A stretch of DNA of 64,000 bases from Hyaloperonospora brassicae (taxonomy: Eukaryota; Oomycota; Peronosporomycetes; Peronosporales; Peronosporaceae): assembly GCA_947650285.1 (NCBI GenBank), contig CANTFL010001111.1:1-64000 (forward strand), given 5' to 3'. Shown piece after piece: positions 32,075 through 41,185 of this stretch. Position 1 is the first letter of the stretch, and every line of letters starts with the position of its first letter. Both the position numbers and the translations under genes were made by a program. The notes under the pieces are model-generated. The model searched no databases and was not told the DNA's origin. It saw only the letters and a program-made list of their open reading frames with translations.

Positions 32075-34615
32075 TCATCGTGGCGTACGGCCGCACACGA
32101 CGCATTGGAGGACGCCGGCTGCATTAGTTTTGGTGCAAAGGCTGCATGTCCACGTGGTTGCCAACGATTGTGCTGATGCCGATTTGGACTTCATAGATGC
32201 TGTTGGTGCGTGCGGCGACACTGAAGGGGCAGTAGAAGCGTACACTGTCTCGTCACTGCTGCTACGGCCGAAAAGGTAATGTCCTGTCGTGCTGGTTTCT
32301 TGGTGTCGAGTATGTGGCTCGAGCTCGGATTTTTGCTGGATCTGCGCAGGCGTATCCAGTTCTGAGGACGTTGAATACAGTGGCGGATACGACATGGCCG
32401 ATGGCAATAGCGGAGGAGGGGGTGTTGCGGTTGCAGCGCTGAGTTTGTCCTCTAAAATGCGGATCCTGCGCAATGCTGCCTTCATTGCTGCCTCCATGTC
32501 TTCTTGTGCACCATTCGACAATGCGTTGCCTTCCCCCGAATCACTCACTGCGTACAATGGTGATGCGGGATTTCCCGCCGGCGATGGTGGAAATGGAGCT
32601 CCACGAAAGTAGTATGAGCTCCACAGTGTTACTTGGCGCAACACAGACGGTATATCTGGCAGCAACGCTGTTGTGCTGCTAGCTCGGTAGAACGGGTTCA
32701 CGAATCGATCGTCCTGGAAAACGGACGCATAGAGCGAGGGAGTCCGGTCACGCACGCCCCAGGCGCTGCGCTCGCGCTCACAATTACCTAAGAATGTGCC
32801 GTATCTGCCCGAGAACACCGCGTCCGCCAATGTCTCGAGCATGCGTTCATTGAACTCGAAGTATGTGGGAAACAAGCGAAACAGTTGCCACACGCAGTCC
32901 AGGAACTGGATGAAAATCGGCGCTTGCTGGTCGTCGTCGTCTTCACTTTTGCCAGGAGCGACGCGGTCCTGGAACTTGTGACCAGCACGAACCCATTCTT
33001 TCTCAATTACCTCGAGAAAACCTCGTCGTGTGCGGTAATGCGCGTCAACGAGCAGCTGCCCGAGACTACAGAGCTGAGCTGTCCGGTCCCACCCATCGCT
33101 ACAGTGCACGACCACGGTCGTGGCTTGGACCGCGAGGGCGTGCGCGACTTGCAGCGCCCCGCTCAGGACGCGACGCACGTGAGAAAGCCATTTGGTGTCT
33201 TCAACACGCGTACCCCACGACAGATCAGTCGACTCAGTGTTGTTCGATGAAGCCACGAATTCGCCCAGACTACGCACGGCCTCGATACTTTCGCGCATGG
33301 CGTGGATGTTTCCGATATTGAGGAACGACACATGTGCATGTGCTAGATTCCCGCTTTCCGTGCCGCCTCCCGTCAAGTTGTTCACCCGCGCATTCAACTC
33401 TGGACGACAATCTGCAATCCAGATCTTGCGAGCCCGTGTGCCGGAATACAGGGACGGTGAACCAGGTGAAGCGAGAGCAATGTAGAGCAGGTACTGTTCG
33501 TCTGCCGGGTTCTGCGTATGCAGAATACCGCGCTTTGGTTGCGCACATCGCCACAAGGAAGCCCCGTTGCGCGCATGAACGTAGCTGCAAATGGGCAATC
33601 GCCCCTTGGATCGAAACGAAGCCACTGCTTTAACGTGTGCGTCGCTCGCAGCTGCAGGCACAACAATCTGCCGAGGATACGTGGGGCACATGGTGAACGT
33701 CGCATTGAGCTCCGTCACGCGCAATGCACAGCTCGAGTCGCTTCCAAGAGCGACACCCATTCGGGCGAAGTCCGCGTACAGATCGTACAGCGCATGTCCT
33801 TGTGCATCCTGCTCTGTCGGTCGCGTAATGGACGAGAAGGCAAAGAAACTCATCGGCGAGTCCACAAACACGTGTCGATTCAGCGCGGGCAACAGCTTCA
33901 CCACGTCGCCTCCAAGCACCCACGACCTCAAGTCTTTGAACTTCACTTCCAGTCTCGTAAACATCCCCGCATCACTTCCTCCTCCTCCTCCGTTGCCCAT
34001 CGCCATACCACTCTGACCAATTGCACTGCCAAAAGTGCTCGTAAACGTACTTCCAAAAGCACTACTTAGGGCAGTAGTAGCCAGAGCACTACTTCCAACA
34101 GTCGTGTACGACGACGTCATTGCTGTCGGTGCAACCGGCGCGTACGATAACTTGGCCACTGCAGCACGTGGCATGCCGTGCATTGCCATGTCCACGAGCC
34201 GCTTACACGCGCCATCGAGCGCGTTCGTCCGACTGCTCTGCGGCGCAAACTGGAGGCGGAACGACGTGATGTAGAGCGTCCCGGGCACCTCACGGACGGC
34301 CAGCGCCGTCGGGAAGACAAACGACACGCACGCGATTGTCGCAACGACAGTCTCGCCTGGAAAAGGGGGCACCGTGCGACGCATTGCACCGGACAGAGCT
34401 ACAACGGGCGGCGTCGGCAGCGACGCAGTCGACGCGGAATGGGCCGAAGAGGGCGAGAGCGACGGCGTGGACGGCGGCGACAGCTTCGGGGCGAGCGCCA
34501 TGACGCGGGCCATGCGCGCGTGGTGCGGGCAGTGGCCGCTCGAGACGGTGGCCGCAGAGGCACAGCGCACGCCCGTGTGGGTCATGGCCGAGCACGTGTC
34601 GCCTCCGAACGACAT
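32075..34615 (-). CDS. Myotubularin-family phosphoinositide 3-phosphatase with RanBP2-type zinc finger
   Basis: A single exon of about 846 residues. I chose the ATG at 34615 (MSFGGDTCSAMTHTG) because the 112 codons upstream are low-complexity Pro/Thr/Asn sequence derived from a TTGGTACGGT-like repeat and look like leader. Domains in order: a small Cys/His cluster (residues about 8-33, C-x9-C-x10-C-x2-H), a GRAM/PH-like part with GTLYITSFRLQF, the myotubularin phosphatase with the C-x5-R loop VHCSDGWDRT (Cys about 505), a coiled coil (AAMKAALRRIRILEDKL), and a C-terminal W-x-C-x2-C-x10-C-x2-C finger ending VVCGRTPR. Active myotubularins dephosphorylate PtdIns3P and PtdIns(3,5)P2 on endosomes. 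Cys, both Asp and Arg are present, so this should be active. The terminal finger suggests ubiquitin or RNA binding, which is inference. Confidence 0.88.
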   Translation of the reverse strand: MSFGGDTCSAMTHTGVRCASAATVSSGHCPHHARMARVMALAPKLSPPSTPSLSPSSAHSASTASLPTPPVVALSGAMRRTVPPFPGETVVATIACVSFVFPTALAVREVPGTLYITSFRLQFAPQSSRTNALDGACKRLVDMAMHGMPRAAVAKLSYAPVAPTAMTSSYTTVGSSALATTALSSAFGSTFTSTFGSAIGQSGMAMGNGGGGGSDAGMFTRLEVKFKDLRSWVLGGDVVKLLPALNRHVFVDSPMSFFAFSSITRPTEQDAQGHALYDLYADFARMGVALGSDSSCALRVTELNATFTMCPTYPRQIVVPAAASDAHVKAVASFRSKGRLPICSYVHARNGASLWRCAQPKRGILHTQNPADEQYLLYIALASPGSPSLYSGTRARKIWIADCRPELNARVNNLTGGGTESGNLAHAHVSFLNIGNIHAMRESIEAVRSLGEFVASSNNTESTDLSWGTRVEDTKWLSHVRRVLSGALQVAHALAVQATTVVVHCSDGWDRTAQLCSLGQLLVDAHYRTRRGFLEVIEKEWVRAGHKFQDRVAPGKSEDDDDQQAPIFIQFLDCVWQLFRLFPTYFEFNERMLETLADAVFSGRYGTFLGNCERERSAWGVRDRTPSLYASVFQDDRFVNPFYRASSTTALLPDIPSVLRQVTLWSSYYFRGAPFPPSPAGNPASPLYAVSDSGEGNALSNGAQEDMEAAMKAALRRIRILEDKLSAATATPPPPLLPSAMSYPPLYSTSSELDTPAQIQQKSELEPHTRHQETSTTGHYLFGRSSSDETVYASTAPSVSPHAPTASMKSKSASAQSLATTWTCSLCTKTNAAGVLQCVVCGRTPR

Positions 34616-35165
34616 GGCGGACGCACGTGCCGAGCGTGGCGTGGCGTGTCGATTGCGTAGTGATGGGGGCGAACGGGCGAGTTGTAGGTCGTAGGTTGAC
34701 GTGGTGGACAATATTGGATGATTTGGTACGGTTTGGTACGGTTTGCTATCGTGTGTGGTTGGCTTTTGAGACCATATGCGACACATTGGCTGCGCGAAAC
34801 ATGTGGTTTGCGTTGATGCCGTTTGCGACCAATTGGGCGTGCGATTTGGTACAGTTTGAGATTGTAGCCTCGTCTTAGGTACGGGTCGGGTTGGGTTGGG
34901 ATCTATTTTGGTGGTATGCGGTGGATGGACGCATCGCAGTAAACACGCCATGGGGTAGTATAGTACAGGGACTGATCAGAGGATTGCAAAGGCACAGCTG
35001 AATGAAATACGACACAATGCAAACGCCCGGCACAAACCGGTTCAGGCAAATTGCGAAAAACGCGGACAGGTAGTATCATCGTGTGTCGTTTCGAGGCGAG
35101 TAATGATAGACACAGTGTTGTGGTCGACGCTTCTCGCGTCTACCTCTGCGTGCTCGTCATTGTGC
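34616..35165. other. Intergenic region between OGG1 and the myotubularin gene
   Basis: Serves as the 5' region of the myotubularin gene and the 3' region of OGG1 (both minus). Between about 34715 and 34870 the words TTTGGTACGG and TTTGG recur imperfectly. No further gene seen. Confidence 0.5.
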
Positions 35166-36665
35166 TCACATCGGCCCAACCGGTGGCTTTCGTGTCTTGT
35201 TCTTGGGGCTGGCCGGCACTCGAGGCGCACTCGTGAGCTTGCGTTTGACTTGCTGCCGTATCGGCTTGTGTACAAGATCAGTCTTGAAAGCGGAGAGATC
35301 GCCTGCGAACAAGACGCTGTGAGCCCAGCCAGCTTGCGGCGCGAAACGCGTTCGGAATAGATCGCCCACCATGCGGTACACAGTCGGCGTGATACTCTTC
35401 CGATCGCTGAGCGTCGCATCCAGCTCTCGACATGCGATCTGCCACACATGCGTGTCAACGGGAATGGCTTCCATCCTTTCCAGCGAAAAAAGCGCCACGC
35501 AGTCTGCGACTTTTCTTCCAACACCTGCAAATACCATCAGGTCCTCCTGATACGCATGATACGATGTCATGTGGTCCTGCAGCGCGTCGCTCGGTCCCTC
35601 GCGGCTCTTTCTCGCCTTCCGTTTCGTTCCCTCGTTCACACGACCAGCCTTTCCATCTCGAATATCGTCAAGATACGACGGTCCTCCCAGTTGCTGCAGC
35701 TGTTTTGCGGTCTTCACGACAAACGCCGCGCGGTAGCCAAACCCAAGCGCCCGCAGCACCGACTCTTCGCACTTGGCAGCCAGCGTCTCCACCGCAGGAA
35801 ACGCATACAGCAGTTGCTCGTCTCCGTCTTCTCCTTTGTAGATCAAGTCACCATACGTGGCTCGCAGTTTATCCACCATGGTTTGAATGCGAGCAATGTT
35901 GTTGTTCGATGAGCAGATGAAGGCAAACAGACACTCGACTGGGTCTTGCCGCACGATCCGCAGTCCCCGCAGTCGCGAGATACTCCCTGACATGCGATCA
36001 GCTACTGCTGTCCATCGCCTGTACAGCTGCTCTTCGTCCACCTACAGATGGAAAAGAGAAACACAACAAACAACAACCACATCAACAACCACAGCATCAG
36101 CACAGTTCACTGCTACAGGTCTCTCACTCTCCTTCTTCTTCTTCTTCTTCTTCTTCCTCTTCCACTACCATCATAGCAGGACGTACATCCAGTCGAAAGT
36201 AGTGCGAGAGCTCTGCTGCACTGTCTTTGACCGGTACTGTACACACAGCACCACAGTAGTCAGCAGAGCACGTGCCCCTCCCGCGCTTCACTGACAGTGC
36301 CCAGTGGGCCACGCACCGTCTGCCGGCCAGAGGCAGCGAAAGTGGACCACGTGGTCCCGTTCCTGTAGTGCAAAGACGCGACGCTGGACAACGCCGAGCC
36401 ACGTGGCCGCGTGTCGCGGGTGTCTCCGCCAGGCGAACACCTGTCCCGACTCCAACGTGAGGGCGCACGAGAGCGCGCGCGTGCTGCAGAGCGGCGTCCA
36501 CTCGGCAGTCGCACGTGTCTCCGCTTGGACTCGCGCGTGTTCAGCCGATGCTGCAGTCGGTGGCGCACAAGAGACGCGGGCGCTGGTCGAGGAAAAGAGA
36601 CCGTCGCGAGTCGCGCGTTTGGTGCTGTGCGCGGCGGCATAGGGCCGTCGCGTGGAGCGCCGCAT
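35166..36665 (-). CDS. OGG1: 8-oxoguanine DNA glycosylase OGG1, three exons
   Basis: Exons 36665-36317, 36236-36187 and 36041-35166 join in frame to about 424 residues. Introns are 80 bp (GTGCGT...TACAG) and 145 bp (GTACGT...TGTAG). The N-terminal OGG domain shows LTLESGQVFAWRRH, and the 50-base exon adds SHYFRLD, which continues with VDEEQLYRRW. The HhH-GPD part has FAGVGRKVADCVALF and IPVDTHVW. The catalytic Lys is about residue 310 and the Asp about 329, with the same 19-residue spacing as Lys249/Asp268 of human OGG1. The enzyme removes 8-oxoguanine opposite cytosine and nicks the strand in base-excision repair, in nucleus or mitochondria. An insertion of about 25 basic residues (KAGRVNEGTKRKARKSREG region) and a basic Pro-rich tail make it longer than the human protein (345). 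Confidence 0.9.
36042..36186 (-). other. OGG1 intron 2 with a GAA trinucleotide run
   Basis: On the sense strand the intron carries about nine GAA/GGA triplets (plus-strand TTC at about 36130-36162), followed by a stretch of TGTTGTTGATG-like words and the acceptor TCTGTAG. Reading through would add a poly-Glu tail and a stop, so splicing is required for the C-terminal catalytic domain. Confidence 0.6.
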
Positions 36666-37256
36666 GGCAGAGACTGGATAGACGACGGCAACGGTCGGTC
36701 GGGCAATGATGTATATGCAGTATAGATGATTGATGTCGGGATAAGGTGAATGCTTCGGCACAATAGCGCAGGTGGGCGAGGCTTGGCGAAACAGGATAAG
36801 AAGAGACTTAGTGTGGATTGGCTTCTATACGACGCATGCTACAATGTGTGTACACACCACACCCAGATACAAAGTACGAGCCTAATCACGCGACGTAAGG
36901 TGGCAGCTCAGTAAACGCGGCTACGGTCGCTCTTGCAAAAACAGAAAAAGAGCGTGTCGTGGTATGGTGTAAACTATCAGTGTAAGCACTTGTCATGCCA
37001 CACACGGGTCTTGACTAAACCTGACAAACACGACAGCGTCGTCTTTCATGTGTCCATCCGAGTGAGTGCTTATGCCTGTCAAGAGCACCTGCACTTCGTA
37101 TGACACGACGCAAGAGGACCATTTCGAAAAAGGACCCCTAAAGAGGACAATTTCTGGAATGGCAATCGTTAAATGGACAATTTGACAGCATCTCTGTACG
37201 TGATCCTCATGCTACAATATCATTTTCGCGTCTCGTACAGCTCGAATCGCCATTCG
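36666..37256. other. Intergenic region upstream of OGG1
   Basis: Contains the OGG1 promoter and the 3' end of the cap methyltransferase (both minus). AGGAC-AATTT words occur three times at about 37115-37185 (plus strand). I see no gene or RNA. Confidence 0.5.
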
Positions 37257-38441
37257 TTAGTAGGACTTTTTGAACGCTAGTACCTGGTAAAGCCCAGCTA
37301 TTTCCCACTCGGCATCCGAGATAGAGCCGCGGACGTTCGTCACGTGCATCTTTTCCAGCAGCGTGCGATTGTAGTCTTGGTCCTTGCGTTGGTGAATAAA
37401 CTGGTGGAAGTTCTGCTTCAGCAGGAGCTCAAAGCCGTGTCCCCGCAGGAGCTTTGCAACCAGATCGTCCGGTACCAGGTACTCTGGCAGGTCGACGGCC
37501 TGGCCGCCGCCACCGTCCGCGTCATCATCCACGCGATCACGCAGCGTGAAGTTGTAGCGCAGACCAAACGAGCCTTCCGGTGCTGCATTGGGCCCTGACA
37601 ACTGCGCACGCGTGTGCGCGTCAAAGCGGATGCAGCACACCTCACGGTCCTTCTCGTCCACGATGCTCACGTCCGGTTTGCGACCAGTTCGCTCGTCGGC
37701 CTCTTGCTCTGGTGGCCGCAGCCCCTGGTAGTACTTCATCAGCAGTTTGTTCGGGTCGACGGTCGTTGCAATCAGCACACCGCCATCTGCAAGCAGCTCA
37801 TGCACTGTCGAGAAGAAGCGGTTGGCGCGCTCGGCGTCGCCAAACATGTAGTGGAGTGAGAACTGCACCGACACGATGCTAAAGCTGCCAGCTGCGGAGC
37901 CCGGTAGCGGCACGGCGTCGTGCCAGCCGTCTGTCTCGTTCCAGCAGTGCATCTCGTCGCGCAGCAAGTCGACGACGCCGAGATCCCCTTGAATAAAGCG
38001 CGCATCCGTCTTCTTGCGGTGCCGATCCGCGCCGCCTTTTCCGCCGCGCGCAAACGAAGTGTACCGCTCGACGGCATCCTCGAGCGACTTTTGGGCAATG
38101 TCGACCCCCACGTAGAGCGCGAGGTTGCGCTTGGTCCACTTCATGAGGTCGCCGCCTTTGCCGCACGCCAAGTCCAGCACGCAGTCCCCGTCCCGTTGCG
38201 AGTACTCGTTGATCAGAATGGACTTCACCCAGTTGTTCAGCGCCCGCATGTGGAACAGCAGACTGTCGGCGCGGTCACTCTGGGCCCGGCGCTGCAGCTG
38301 GTTGTAAAACGCGGCGGCCGCGTCGTGGTCCTTCTCGTGGCGCCCATCGTCCGGTCCGTCCGTCACCATAGCGCTGTGCGAGCGCTTGCCACCACTTGAC
38401 AGCGGTCGGTCCGGGCCCGACACCAAATTGGAGATCTGCAT
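37257..38441 (-). CDS. mRNA cap guanine-N7 methyltransferase (Abd1/RNMT type)
   Basis: An open frame of 394 residues from the ATG at 38441. The class I methyltransferase core is clear: LNNWVKSILINEY, then SAM-binding VLDLACGKGGDLMKW (residues 88-102), YVGVDIAQKSLEDAV, VSVQFSLHYMF (the mRNA-capping substrate pocket), GGVLIATTVDPNKL and a C-terminal FELLLKQNFHQFI. It methylates N7 of the cap guanine using S-adenosylmethionine, in the nucleus. The frame remains open upstream of this ATG to at least 38529. A 55-bp intron (38584-38530, GTACTT...CTGCAG) would join it in phase to the WW-domain frame upstream, giving one protein of about 607 residues. The first Met is therefore uncertain. Confidence 0.9.
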   Translation of the reverse strand: MQISNLVSGPDRPLSSGGKRSHSAMVTDGPDDGRHEKDHDAAAAFYNQLQRRAQSDRADSLLFHMRALNNWVKSILINEYSQRDGDCVLDLACGKGGDLMKWTKRNLALYVGVDIAQKSLEDAVERYTSFARGGKGGADRHRKKTDARFIQGDLGVVDLLRDEMHCWNETDGWHDAVPLPGSAAGSFSIVSVQFSLHYMFGDAERANRFFSTVHELLADGGVLIATTVDPNKLLMKYYQGLRPPEQEADERTGRKPDVSIVDEKDREVCCIRFDAHTRAQLSGPNAAPEGSFGLRYNFTLRDRVDDDADGGGGQAVDLPEYLVPDDLVAKLLRGHGFELLLKQNFHQFIHQRKDQDYNRTLLEKMHVTNVRGSISDAEWEIAGLYQVLAFKKSY

Positions 38442-38535
38442 GGCCCTCGACGTCGGGACCGTCGACGGCCGTCGCGCCTCATTGCTGTCGTCGTCTTCTG
38501 CTGTACAGCACCGCGTTAGTCGATTGCTACTGCAG

Positions 38536-39135
38536 TCAGTCGTTGCAAAGGGTCAGTCCGACAACCCCGTCGAGCATCAAGTACGGGCTCTCTACCTCGT
38601 TGCAGCTTCTCTCCTCCTCCTCCTCCTCCTCCTCCTCCTCCTCCTCCTCGTCGTCGCCGAGCGCAGGCGGCGCTGGACTCAACAGGTCCATCAGCGAGTT
38701 GGACTTCTTGCATTCGAGTACCGGCGGCGCGCCCGCCTCGGGACGCACGTAGCCGTGCAGCACTTGGGGCGGGTAAGGCGACTCGGGCTTGTCGTAGGAC
38801 GGCGCTGGTACAGGCACTGGCTCGGGCGACGTGACAGTGTCGTTGCTGTTGCTGTGACTACTGTCGTCGATTGGCTCGAAGGGCTGCGCGTGGGCACTGG
38901 CGGCCCGCAGCACGGGCTTCTCGTACGTGAGAGTGCCGCTCTTGTCGCGCACGTGGAAGTAGAACCGGCGGCCGTCGCGGTCGAACTGGTGCGACCAGCC
39001 GCGCGGGAGCTCGTCGTCGACCCAGTAGACCTTTTGCGTCTGCACGTTGTAGTAGTACGGCATGTTCTTGGAGCGCGACATGGCGACTGTCCACTCGGAC
39101 GGAAGGGCTTCGGCCAGGACCTCAAGTGTCCCCAT
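38536..39135 (-). CDS. Two-WW-domain protein, possibly the N-terminal exon of the cap methyltransferase
   Basis: A 199-codon frame starting MGTLEVLAEALPSEW. WW domain 1 covers about residues 11-44 (LPSEWTVA, YYYNVQTQKVYWVDD). WW domain 2 covers about 42-75 (LPRGWSHQFD, FYFHVRDKSG, TYEKP). A Pro/Ser-rich linker and a run of 14 Glu residues follow. WW domains bind proline-rich peptides, among them the RNA polymerase II tail. As an independent gene it stops 95 bases before the methyltransferase ATG. As an exon it would end at 38585 and splice in frame to 38529. I favour the fusion slightly, because phases, splice sites and the open downstream frame all agree. Confidence 0.75.
   Translation of the reverse strand: MGTLEVLAEALPSEWTVAMSRSKNMPYYYNVQTQKVYWVDDELPRGWSHQFDRDGRRFYFHVRDKSGTLTYEKPVLRAASAHAQPFEPIDDSSHSNSNDTVTSPEPVPVPAPSYDKPESPYPPQVLHGYVRPEAGAPPVLECKKSNSLMDLLSPAPPALGDDEEEEEEEEEEEEERSCNEVESPYLMLDGVVGLTLCND
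38608..38652. repeat. CTC/GAG microsatellite coding poly-Glu
   Basis: About fourteen CTC triplets on the plus strand, read as GAG on the coding minus strand, giving a Glu run near the end of the WW frame. Confidence 0.9.
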
Positions 39136-39164
39136 GATGAGACAGACAGCTAGACAGACGCCAA

Positions 39165-39330
39165 AGAGTCGGGCGAGTGGGCGAGTGGGCGACTGGTCGG
39201 ACAGTTCGTCGATGGGTCCATTGGTCGATTGTTCGATTGATCGGATGATGATCGATCGATCGGGGGTCGATTGGTCGAACAGTTTGCTGATCGGTTGATT
39301 GGACGATTGATTGGCCGACTCGTGACGACG
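39165..39330. repeat. Imperfect short-period repeat upstream of the WW gene
   Basis: Words such as GATTGGTCGA, GATTGTTCGATT, GATCGATCGATC and GATTGGACGATT follow each other without a strict period. The block starts about 30 bases upstream of the WW start codon, so it lies in its promoter or leader. Confidence 0.7.
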
Positions 39331-40959
39331 TTACAGCGGTGAAAACCTTGTGTGACAAAACGTGCCTCTGCATGATGCGGGAAGCTGCGATTGTTACAAA
39401 ATGTAGGATGCATCGTGTGGTCCACAGGTGATGACGGATCGAGATGAAGAGATGTACAAGGACTGCGGTTAAGAGGCGACACGTTGATCGAGAGATTCAC
39501 TGGCCGTTTGGTACATTGTTGATGGCAATGTCTCACTGTATGTTGAATGCCGTTATCGTTTCCGATGCGCGACCTTGCCCTTGAACACGCAATCTAGAAA
39601 ACTAAGATGCAACCTTCCCTTGAACACGCATTCGTCTTCATTTTGCTTCGATCGCACTGTTTGCGGTTGATGTCTTTCGAATCGAAAGTAATTGTTGCGT
39701 CCGATGATTCCTACTCGTGGTGCACGAGAAATCACAAGGCGAGCACTATCGTGACGCAATGCAGTGCTGTTGCATACGACCGCGTCTTTGATTGTTTCCT
39801 GTCGTCACTGAGGTCGACATGTGCCTTCTTTTTTCATGACAATACTTTTCATCTTCTTCACCCACGCAATCTACGCTGCAGAAGGCAACGATACTAGCAG
39901 CAAAAATCGGTGCCTATGTCTCCCGAAGACACTTGTGCTGTAAGACGTATGCGTCGAAAATGGAATGGAGAGACTCAGGGTCATTTTACAGACTGGACTT
40001 CGATATGACCACACCGAGCGATTCTGCTATGTGGTGCAAATCCCCTGCTCCTCAGCTTACCACGTCGATGTCGGCGGTCATGGAAAGAAGTAAACTTTAT
40101 TGAGAAGGGTAAAAAACAAAGGTAATGAAAAAAGAAACCAGAAGATCGAAGATTACATCGTTCTGCACAAGATTTGACACATGTCTCGATGACTTACAAG
40201 ACTGAAACGGCCAACGAATGCACGAGAATGTATACCAAACGAATCGAAGCTGACGCCAAAATTACGAAGGATTTCTACCATTCGTACGAACAGGACAGCA
40301 AAAAGTATGAAGACTTCCTACACATATCTGGGATCATACAGATGGTTGCCACGTAGCTATTTGCACTTCCGCAGTAGCTTTGTTGTTCAGGTCATTCGCG
40401 ACTTTCCCACCGACGGTCATTTGCAAGCGCAAAAAGCACCACTGACACCACAAACGTAGACCTACAATTTCATCCATCCGTCGTCTAGAAGGCTGCGCTG
40501 TTTTTCTCTCGCCATTCAGGCTCAATAGGAGTAATACGGCATCCGAAGTATAGCAATCACCTGTAGTGTTACCGGTTGGCTGGACCACGAAAGGATGGCG
40601 CAATGTCAAAAGGTCTGTCGAGACTGGCACGGGGGTCATCGTCTAATACAAAGAGGTTAACTTGTCAAAGAAACGGTAAGCTTTGATGACACGTCTCGTG
40701 CGTTCACACGTACAAACACTTGGTCCGTCGAAGTGCTGATCCTGAAAACACAAGCAATATCATTCTCAGCCGTGACGAGATCACAAACTTTGGTACTGCA
40801 CCGAAGCATAATGCGATGTCCGCCAGTGTCGCGTTGCAATGCTGCGCAGGACGTTAAGAAAAGACAAAAGCAGCATAGACAATGGACAATCAAAGGCATA
40901 ACGAGAAGACTCTACCCTCGATTGCTACCAGAAACTTGTTCGTACGTCTGCTGCGATTC
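39331..40959. other. Intergenic region without a clear gene
   Basis: No gene recognised. A short tandem pair, CCTTGCCCTTGAACACGCA and CCTTCCCTTGAACACGCA, lies at about 39573-39630. A frame of about 101 codons (40334-40639, minus) has no family signature. Near the right end begins the ubiquitin relic. Confidence 0.5.
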
Positions 40960-41185
40960 ATGCAGATGCTTGCCGGCCAAGACCATCACGCTGGACGCAA
41001 AGTCGTCGAGCGGTATGAACATTGCAAAGCAAAAATGTCAGGAACAAAAAAGCATTCGACCCAATCAACAGCTTCTGATCACCGATGGCGGACAACTTGA
41101 TGACGGCCGATCGCACTTCGGCTACAACAGCGTTAGTAGAATGACGCTGCCAAATGACTGTATTACAATTAGATTGTGTCGATAA
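40960..41185 (+). pseudogene. Ubiquitin pseudogene
   Basis: After an ATGCAGATG-like start the frame reads AKTITLDAKSSSGMNIAKQK, QEQKSIRPNQQLLI, GGQLDDGRSHFGYN and ends ITIRLCR. This follows ubiquitin residue by residue from the TGKTITL strand to the C-terminus. The total is 226 bases, against 231 for a 76-residue unit with stop, and the first dozen codons are shortened and out of frame. Lys48 has become Gly, the Lys63 region has lost its Lys, and the terminal Gly-Gly needed for conjugation is absent. It cannot work as ubiquitin. It could derive from a polyubiquitin or a ubiquitin-fusion gene. Confidence 0.8.

Noticed and set aside
34178..34660. 160-codon Arg-rich plus-strand frame
   Set aside because: Antisense to the myotubularin N-terminus; composition is that of a shadow frame in GC-rich DNA.
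34616..34951. 112-codon N-terminal extension of the myotubularin frame
   Set aside because: Pro/Asn/Thr low-complexity sequence derived from an imperfect TTGGTACGGT repeat; the downstream Met begins a well-formed Cys/His motif.
38691..39125. 144-codon Ser/Thr/Arg-rich frame overlapping the WW gene on the same strand
   Set aside because: It is a shifted frame of the WW coding sequence with low-complexity composition and no domain.
38386..39153. 255-codon plus-strand frame over the cap methyltransferase/WW junction
   Set aside because: Long Leu run from the CTC microsatellite and no family pattern; it is antisense to the supported frames.
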